From positions 186,001-250,000 of the forward strand of contig JAAKBF010000056.1 of the NCBI GenBank assembly GCA_012656075.1: a DNA stretch of 64,000 nucleotides, written 5' to 3'. The notes below the pieces were generated by a model. The model made no database searches and was not told the DNA's origin. It was given only the letters and a program-made list of their open reading frames with translations. Both the position numbers and the translations under genes were made by a program. Below, in pieces: positions 54,303 to 61,263 of the stretch (position 1 is its first letter; every line of letters starts with the position of its first letter). Source of the DNA: Phytophthora hibernalis. Taxonomy: Eukaryota > Oomycota > Peronosporomycetes > Peronosporales > Peronosporaceae.

Positions 54303-55244
54303 ATGCAAGTGCAATTCAGCTCGGACCCGAGCACCGCCTACATCGCCCTCCCGCACACGCCGTACACGTGGCGAGGATTCCTCGACCGTTGTGAGCGTTC
54401 GTTGCACCGCACCAACCGAAGTCAGTACACTCGGGACGAGAATCACCATGAGAAGTGGTTCGTCACGAACCGAGCGCACGTCCGCGAGTGCTGCGCGGAG
54501 TTTCTAGGGACGTTCGTCATGATCTGCTTCGGTATGGGTGTGAACAACCAAGTGGAGCTGTCAGACGAAAATAACGGCACGTGGCTCAGCATCAACATAG
54601 CGTGGGGGATCGGAGTGCTCATGGGCGTCTACTGCTCGGAAGGAGTGAGTGGTGCACATCTAAACTCCGCTGTCACGCTGGCGCACGCCGTGTATGGCCG
54701 TCTACCGTGGTGGAAGCTGCCAGGTTATTGGTTCTCGCAAGTAGCGGGCGCGTTTGTGGGTGCTGCTGCCATCTACCTGCTCAACTACCAGAAGATCCTC
54801 AAGCTCGACCCGAACAAGGAAACTACACAGTCCAACTTTGCCACGTACCCGAGCGCCGACATCAGCAACGTTACGGCCTTTTACACCGAAGCGTTGGCTG
54901 CAGGAATGCTCATATTGTGCATCTACGCTATCACGGACCAGAACAACCGCTCCCCCGGCACTATTGGTACCCCGTTTGCATTCGCGTTCATGATTATGGC
55001 GCTCGGCATGAGTTTTGGCATGAACACGGGCTACGCGATGAACCCTGCGCGTGACTTTGGCCCTCGATTGTTGACGTACGTGGTGGGTTATGGGTCGAAG
55101 GTGTGGACGGCGGACAGCTACTACTTCTGGATCCCTATATGCGGCCCTTTCGTGGGCGGAGTCATTGGTGCTGGCATCTACACGCTCCTGGTCCAGGTGC
55201 AGCATCCGCACGAACCAACACCAACACCGTGTTCGGTTAGTTGA
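54303..55244 (+). CDS. Aquaglyceroporin (MIP family channel) with NSA in place of the first NPA
   Basis: 313 residues, one exon. After an N-terminal extension of about 60 residues come six membrane segments typical of major intrinsic proteins: FLGTFVMICFGMGV, WGIGVLMGVYCSEGVSGAHL, LPGYWFSQVAGAFVGAAAIY, FYTEALAAGMLILCIYAI, FAFAFMIMALGMSFGMNTGY, FWIPICGPFVGGVIGAGIY. The second pore loop has NPARD with the Asp typical of glycerol-permeable channels (YAMNPARDFGPR). The first loop, AHLNSAVTLAH, has Ser for Pro. Substitutions in NPA boxes can alter ion exclusion or permeability. Start at ATG 54303, the first in-frame ATG; an in-frame TTG lies 12 bases earlier. Likely at the plasma membrane, moving water, glycerol or small uncharged solutes. 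Confidence 0.93.
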   Translation: MQVQFSSDPSTAYIALPHTPYTWRGFLDRCERSLHRTNRSQYTRDENHHEKWFVTNRAHVRECCAEFLGTFVMICFGMGVNNQVELSDENNGTWLSINIAWGIGVLMGVYCSEGVSGAHLNSAVTLAHAVYGRLPWWKLPGYWFSQVAGAFVGAAAIYLLNYQKILKLDPNKETTQSNFATYPSADISNVTAFYTEALAAGMLILCIYAITDQNNRSPGTIGTPFAFAFMIMALGMSFGMNTGYAMNPARDFGPRLLTYVVGYGSKVWTADSYYFWIPICGPFVGGVIGAGIYTLLVQVQHPHEPTPTPCSVS

Positions 55245-55391
55245 TGCTGCTGATCTCAACACACAGATAGCTACATCCACAAGTTGATTCTACGTAGTAG
55301 ATCTGTGTGACGGCTGGATCACTGTCATCGCAAGGATTTATTTTACTCATTTCTTGTGAAGTTGAACATTTTGACCCCTCGGCTTCATGGC

Positions 55392-55770
55392 TTAGATTGG
55401 TACTTCGAAGTTCGAAGTAAAATTCATGGAGTAAACCTGACCTATCGAACCTGATATCTGATAGCCAATTTGGCGGAATCTAAAGTAGCTCGTAATGGAT
55501 GTCTGAGTAGTTTTCTCTTCTTGGTGGAGGCAAATTTCCTCGGGCACTTGTAGCTGCAGCTTCCGAAGGTCTTTCAGCAGCTTTTTATCGAGATCAGGGT
55601 GCTCGTGCAGCAAAATATAATACCGTTGTATCAGATGGTTACGATTATTACCTGCTGTTTTGCGTCAAGTGGTGGTTATAGCTTGCACTACCGCTATCAT
55701 CTACTGCCACACCTGATAGTTTTGCTATACCTGATACGGCCGTTGTCCAAGGCTGCCAGGTTAATCTGTA
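55392..55770 (-). mobile_element. Second copy of the pogo-like element, inverted and truncated
   Basis: The minus strand starts at TACAGATTAACCTGG (55770 leftward), the same terminus as at 13347, and continues through matching sequence. At 55613-55392 an open frame reads HEHPDLDKKLLKDLRKLQLQ then VPEEICLHQEEKTTQTSITS, which is the unbroken version of the tail found at 13530-13690. The other terminal repeat is not found, so the copy is cut at about 55390. Confidence 0.78.
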
Positions 55771-56518
55771 CAGTACCGTATTCCCTCTGTTACAGGCGTC
55801 ACCACTCAGACAGAGCGTTTGCACATTCCCGGTGTTCCGTAAATTTCATATGACGTTTCTCATCAAAACGTATGCAAATGGACTTATATTTTCAAGAAAT
55901 ACGAATCCCGATCGGCTATTATGACTGTGATCCACTATGAGCGGCTACGGATCGAATCCTTCCGAGAAATCGTAAGTACGGCAGACCATGGCAAGTAAAT
56001 CGATCGCCGTTTGCGCTTCCGCTACAAAAATTCTTGAGCAAGGTCCTACAGGTATGGTGAGCAGGTATATATCGTTGGTAGGTACTTTATTAGTATTAGT
56101 GAGCTATTAAACTAGCGTAGCAGAGATATGACCAAATACGTTGAGTTAAGTACGAGCCCTACCTCCGCCTGCACGGTCAGGAATGACTTGTCTTGAGAAA
56201 ACGTAAGTCCATCAACTGACGAAACGAAAAGAGCTTTCTATTGGCTAAAATAAATGGTTTATTAACGTGTTTGACGTTTGCGCGACTTGAACGGAAGAAC
56301 GCGACTGCGCGTGGTGTCAGCCTCGCGCACCAATCTCAACACGGTGGTGAGTTTGATCTGGTCCGTTCTACGCGTGCGTGTGCTAGGCTTTAACTTCAGT
56401 GTATCGTACCCCGTCTTGAACAGCTCGATGGCGTGTTCTTCATCGCAGATGACCGGCATTGGTAAGCCCCTTTTGCAAAGATCGCGCAAAGTGGTGTCAA
56501 GAGGCCTCTTGCTGTTGA

Positions 56519-56862
56519 GGAGACATAAAACAGCAAAAAGCAAAATTTGATCCGGTTGAACGTCTTCTGGTCCAACAAAACGACGTTTTACGTGCTCGCA
56601 TGGAGAAGCGTAATCGTTTGCTTGACATTCAAGAGCGTGACTATGACATTAGGCATCGCGAGCTCAGCTAAAAGAGGAACAAAACGCTCGGGAAGAAAAG
56701 CAGGCTGATGTTGAACTAGCTGTCAAACGAGTGCAACTACAAGTCGCCCAGCGCGACGCTGACGTTCAACTTCTACTCTCGCGCCGGAAGCTACTTAACA
56801 ACGGAGTTCCTCAGCACGACATCGACGCCATACTCCCTCTCGTGTATCAAGGTGAAAAATGA
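56519..56862 (+). pseudogene. PIF/Harbinger accessory ORF2, C-terminal coiled coil
   Basis: The plus strand reads KQQKAKFDPVERLLVQQND, then MEKRNRLLDIQERDYDIRHR, a one-base break at about 56668, then ADVELAVKRVQLQVAQRDAD and a C-terminus ending in TGA at 56860-56862. It is a long charged coiled coil. The transposase on the other strand ends 8 bp further on, so the two are convergent, as in the element at 39880-41346. The DNA-binding N-terminus is not recognised. Confidence 0.55.
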
Positions 56863-56870
56863 CCGAGTGA

Positions 56871-58204
56871 TCAAAAGCTGCTGTCAAAGAGATAGTCGCG
56901 CAAATACGATCGTCGTTCCTCGTTAATTTCAGCTCTTCCTGGTAAGGCACTGTCGTCCTCGTCACTGTCATCCTCCGGGTCTCTCCGCATCCACTCTTCG
57001 GGTATCGGGTCATCGATAGCCATGTTATGCAGAATCATAGCAGCACGGCTCAATGAAATTGTGTATTCCATCTCAGTTTTGTTTTGAAGCCTGCATCGCA
57101 GACTCGACAACAACGGAAATCTGCCCTTGAGCCTCCCAATGCGGTGCTCTACACAAATGCGTATTTTTGCCAGTCGCGTGTTGAAAAATGCTTCCTTTAA
57201 AGCTAGTTCGCCACCGCGACTCGATTTGTACGCTGGGATCAGCACTGAAGAGGGCTGATCAGCAGAATCTCCAAGAATAAATTCGTTCTGTTCAAAGAAT
57301 TCATCTTGCTGAATTGCCAACTTCGAGTTCCCCACACGCGATTGTCATAGCTCGAACCTGGCCATCCAATATTCTCGTACCGGATACGACACTTGCCATC
57401 ACACACCATTTATCCATTTATCGCGTACGACGCCTTACGCGAATAGAAGTCTTCCCCGCGATCTTGCGGGCGGTAGCGCAGGGGAAAAAGTGCCATCAAT
57501 TAGGCCAACACAGTGAGGAAACCCAGATACGGCTTTGACTCTTGCAGAAATCTCGTGACGCTCTTTTTCCGAAGGCCAGCAGATAGCGGTCATTTTAAAC
57601 ATGAGGAGTGCACGAACCACTCGTCTCGCAAACAAAGTCTCTGGTGTGTGGCTGCCAACGGACAGGAAATCGGCTGAGTGGCCCTGGCCGTCCAGTGATC
57701 CCAGCGTCCGTAGCAGCGCCATCACGTGAAGCTCCACCGACTGCCTCTGTTGCTTGCCAGTCACGCTTTTAAACTCGCTGTCGTCTGCAATAAGTTGGCA
57801 CACCGCCAGGAAGTAGCTTCTGTTCATGTGGAGCTTCAGCTTGAACTCTGTCTCGTTCATCCGAGTCAGGTGGAACTCCATGCGATGCGGTGGTCGTTCA
57901 ATCCTTGTGCGGGGGAGATGTAGCGCTTCGACGCTAGGGCGAAGTACAGCAAGACGAAGCTGATGTCATCGTCTTCATCACTGGAATTTTCAGCATCACT
58001 CAAGGCTAGGCGCTTCTGCCACACCTCACGAAGACCTGTCAGTAACGCATGCCGCTTACTTTTCCGCGGCATGGTGCCTGAAAAAAGAGATCCCACCTGA
58101 AGCTCACTTGGACCAAGCCTTTGGAGTCCCGCAGTGTCTGGTTGGCTAAAATGAAGAATTTCTGCGGCTTGGATTCGCCTCTTGTATCCAACACTAACTA
58201 CCAC
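56871..58204 (-). pseudogene. PIF/Harbinger (HARBI1-like) transposase, copy 2
   Basis: Minus-strand pieces in order: N-terminus 58204-57866 (VWQKRLALSDAENSSDEDDD), 57881-57435 (LKLHMNRSYFLAVCQLIADD, then FPHCVGLIDGTFSP with the first Asp), a middle part near 57435-57336 in a third frame with a TAA (RKASYAING, stop, MVCDGKCRIRY, GWPGSSYDN), and 57335-56871 (EFILGDSADQPSSVLIPAY with the second Asp; KIRICVEHRIGRLKGRFPLL with the catalytic Glu). All three catalytic residues survive. Two frame breaks and one stop disrupt it. It inserted between the aquaporin and RING genes. Confidence 0.83.
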
Positions 58205-58261
58205 TAATAGTGGTTTTGTGGGTTCTATTCAAAACTGCATTGGGCGATTGGTTGAATCTCC

Positions 58262-58396
58262 GGCGGTGAAACCGCCATGCAATGGTGACTGCCAAATTCA
58301 CACTAAGTCCAATTCGTACTTACTGTGACACATGTGCCGCTATGGGCGACTTCTCAAATGACTTGTAATTTGTAAGTGGCGGTTAAGTGAACCGCC
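58262..58396. repeat. Paired hairpins GGCGGT...ACCGCC at the right edge of the Harbinger element
   Basis: GGCGGTGAAACCGCC (58262-58276) and GGCGGTTAAGTGAACCGCC (58378-58396) each fold on themselves and share the GGCGGTT word. They lie just beyond the 5' end of the transposase and may be its subterminal repeats. The left-hand counterpart is not seen. Confidence 0.5.
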
Positions 58397-59210
58397 CAAG
58401 ATCTGCAAATTTGGACGGAATTCACAATATCAACGCTGATAAAAACCGATAGGTACCGGTATTGAAAATCGAAAGGAAATTATCGTAACTTATCATTGAT
58501 ATGATTTGAGTTTAAAAGCCAATGCTACTCATGAGTCATACATCTGCACAGGTCGCTAACTCAACCAAGGTCAAGCAGCGGAAGCTTCGCATACCAGTAT
58601 TGGCACCAGCTACGACGACCCAAAACGGCTGCAAATGGCGCCAGAATTGCGTCCTTCATCGCCGTCGGCGCAAATTGCTCCGACGCCACGAGTCAAATTG
58701 ACTGTCAATCGATGTGCTGCATTGCGCTTCATTCTTCGTGTACCGGTCAGCTGCCTTTGCCCAGCCGTTACTGGTACAGTTGCTTCAATTCTGGAACTCG
58801 TTCCAAAGGGATAGGTGCTGGCGTCAGCGGAAAACACTTGATCAATGTATTTGGAGACATAAAACGGAGGCGGTTCCGGATATTTCACGTTGAAGGAGTG
58901 GGCCGGACTTCCAGTCACTGCCACACTCTATCCCACGTTGTATCCGATCCCACGTGACAGACCCTTAACTACCCCATGTATCCAATTTCCACCTCCCATA
59001 CCTTATATTAAACCCGCCGTGAACCCTCCGCGCGCTAAGAACTTCCAGGGCATCGTCCCATCGGTTCTGGACCAGGCGAGCCGCAAATCACTGGGCTTTT
59101 CTATTGGTCGCTCCCTTCACTCGTCCAGACGTCGCCATTCTCCGCGTTCATTTCTGAATCCGCTGTGGTGGCGTGAAGAAGTTAGAAACGAACCATATCG
59201 GCTAATAACA
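58397..59210. other. Spacer, probable promoter of the RING gene at its right end
   Basis: No gene. Short frames on both strands (58610-58924, 58712-58957) show no similarity. TTATATTAAACC near 59004 is AT-rich and could be a core promoter, but this is not more than a guess. Confidence 0.35.
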
Positions 59211-59385
59211 TGGACGGCAGACAGCAGCGCGTGCTGGCCGACGGCTGGGGCCAGCAGGCCACGGGCAGCGTCTTCTGCGCGGACTCGAGTCTGCGCTACA
59301 TCTACGAGAGCCACGGCGTCTCTGCGCCGTCTCTGCAGCCCTCAAGGAGCTCTACAGCACTCAGAAGCCCAGTAACAGTACCAAC

Positions 59386-60756
59386 ATGACGTTCGCAGGC
59401 AAGAGACCCAGAGACTACGCGAGCGAAGCCTGCGGCGTGGACCTGTTCGAGGCGGAGGTGGCACGCGCCTGTACCGCCATCCGCAAGCAGGCGGCGCAGC
59501 GTCCGCCCTCGTTCCTCGAGTGCTCCGTGTGTCTCAGTACCGACGCGTCGGCGCAGATCGTGGCGTGCGGCCACTCGTTCCACCCCAGCTGCTTCCTGCG
59601 CTGGTTCCGCCTCAACCGCTCGTGTCCGCTGTGTCGCGGCGTCGTGGACAAGGTGCAGCTGGCCGTGCAGGACGAGCTGGAAGCTATTATGGCCGAAATG
59701 GACGACGAAATGCAACGCCCAGCAGAGGACGTGGCGGCTCTTGACGACCAGCTCCTGTCGTTCCTGGACTCGGACTTTGACGCGGACATGGAACTCGCGT
59801 CGCTCGATGCGGCTTTTGACTTGCCCAACATGAAGCAGGAGACGGACGGAGACGAGACGATGGGCATGGAACTGGACGAGTTGGTGGACGGAGACAAGCA
59901 GATGACGACCTTCGCAACGGTAACGCCGCAGTTCCCACCAGCCTCAGCCATGCCCAACTACTGGAACGTCCTGAATCAGGGCAACGCGCCGTCTATTGCG
60001 CCGCCGACGCCGGCTGTGCCGCCTGTGCGGATGGTGCACATTGCCCCGAAACCTGATGCCAGGATGCAGAGCAGATCTCCTGCTGTATCTGCTGTTAGGA
60101 TGACAGAGCCTGCATTTAAGGTCCCAGTTCCTCAGGTTCACCAGCACAGCCACCACCACCATACAGTTAGCACGACGGCTCCTCCTGCTCCGCGCGTGGT
60201 CTCGTGTCGATGCACTGGAGGCTGCAGAAACGGCCGTTGCGCCTGTGTCAAGGAGGGAGGCATGTGCGGCGTCTCGTGTCGCTGCACGTCGTGCAAAAAC
60301 CCCTTCTTGATGGTCAAGGCTGCTGGTGCAGATATCGACGCGCTGTTCAAGGACGACTGCTTCATGCACAACGTGTCCAAGACCCGAGATATGGTGGTGC
60401 GGCTACAGGAGCCCGTGGCAGTGCCATGTTGTGCATCGACCATCAAGGTCGTGGACTGCGTGCAAGGCTACGCGTGCGTGCCCTGCAAACGACGATACGA
60501 CTTCTCGTGGTGCACGAACAAGCTGCTGGATAGCGAGCGCACCCCGCGCAACCACTGCGCCATCTGCAAACGATGCTGCGACCACCGCGACGTGCACTGC
60601 AACGTCTGCGGCCGCTGCTACTTCTCCGGCGTGGCGGCGAGTCTCCCGTGTCCGTGCAAAGAGACGTCAAGTCACAAGAAACGCCGCGAGGCAGCAGCCA
60701 AGAACAAGGCCGAGGAAGCTGAGGAAGAAGCTGAAGGCGAGTGCTGCATCATGTAG
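59386..60756 (+). CDS. RING finger protein with CXC (tesmin/MSL2-like) domain
   Basis: 456 residues. Residues 45-85 form a C3HC4/C3H2C3-type RING (LECSVCLSTDASAQIVACGH, then FHPSCFLRWFRLNRSCPLCR), so it is a probable E3 ubiquitin ligase. An acidic middle (about 100-180) and a Pro/His-rich linker follow. Residues about 265-300 hold a CXC-type cluster (CRCTGGCRNGRCACVKEGG, CGVSCRCTSCKNP), a zinc-binding DNA-contacting unit as in MSL2 and tesmin. Near the C-terminus is another Cys-rich block (HCAICKRCCDHRDVHCNVCG) and a charged coil. Start set at ATG 59386. An in-frame-shifted N-terminal reading from ATG 59211 (MDGRQQRVLADGWGQQATGS) looks like protein and may belong to it after a one-base correction near 59330. 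Convergent with exportin-6. Confidence 0.82.
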   Translation: MTFAGKRPRDYASEACGVDLFEAEVARACTAIRKQAAQRPPSFLECSVCLSTDASAQIVACGHSFHPSCFLRWFRLNRSCPLCRGVVDKVQLAVQDELEAIMAEMDDEMQRPAEDVAALDDQLLSFLDSDFDADMELASLDAAFDLPNMKQETDGDETMGMELDELVDGDKQMTTFATVTPQFPPASAMPNYWNVLNQGNAPSIAPPTPAVPPVRMVHIAPKPDARMQSRSPAVSAVRMTEPAFKVPVPQVHQHSHHHHTVSTTAPPAPRVVSCRCTGGCRNGRCACVKEGGMCGVSCRCTSCKNPFLMVKAAGADIDALFKDDCFMHNVSKTRDMVVRLQEPVAVPCCASTIKVVDCVQGYACVPCKRRYDFSWCTNKLLDSERTPRNHCAICKRCCDHRDVHCNVCGRCYFSGVAASLPCPCKETSSHKKRREAAAKNKAEEAEEEAEGECCIM

Positions 60757-61263
60757 TAAATCCCCACACCTCCTGCTCGTTCAACCACTCCACCGCCACC
60801 ATGGAGATTCTGATTCATGATCAATCGTATCGTCCCTTTGTAACACTAAATAAGTTGCTCCCAGTTTATCACTCCATCGACTTGCCTCGTCGCAGACTGC
60901 GTAGCGTTTGCGCGCGACAGCCCTTGAACTTCAGTTGAAGTCCGCTTGGTGAAACTGTACTGATCGGTGTCTTCAACCTGCCACTGGCCCACACGACGAC
61001 CTGATGCAGCACATCCGGGCAAGCTGTTAAACTGCCGTCGCAGAGCGGTTGAAGCGGTTCAGGGTGCACTTTGCAGCGGTGGTGCTGTCGAACTGTAAAG
61101 CTCTAACATGAGATGTGTCACGTGCGAACACGTAACACGTTAATGATCACCTTGATTCCGTGTTTCTCTTGTTGGACAGTGAGCTCTGAAAACAAGTGAT
61201 TTAGTACAGAAGTCAGAACCACTCACCAAGATTCGCTACGCTCTATTCGTCCGCTTACGGCTG
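60757..61263. other. Convergent spacer between RING gene and exportin-6
   Basis: 507 bp that should hold both 3' UTRs. No gene or clear terminator is recognised. Confidence 0.4.

Noticed and set aside
59415..59957. Minus-strand open frame of 180 codons, Ser-rich
   Set aside because: Antisense of the RING-CXC gene, caused by its GC-rich codon use.
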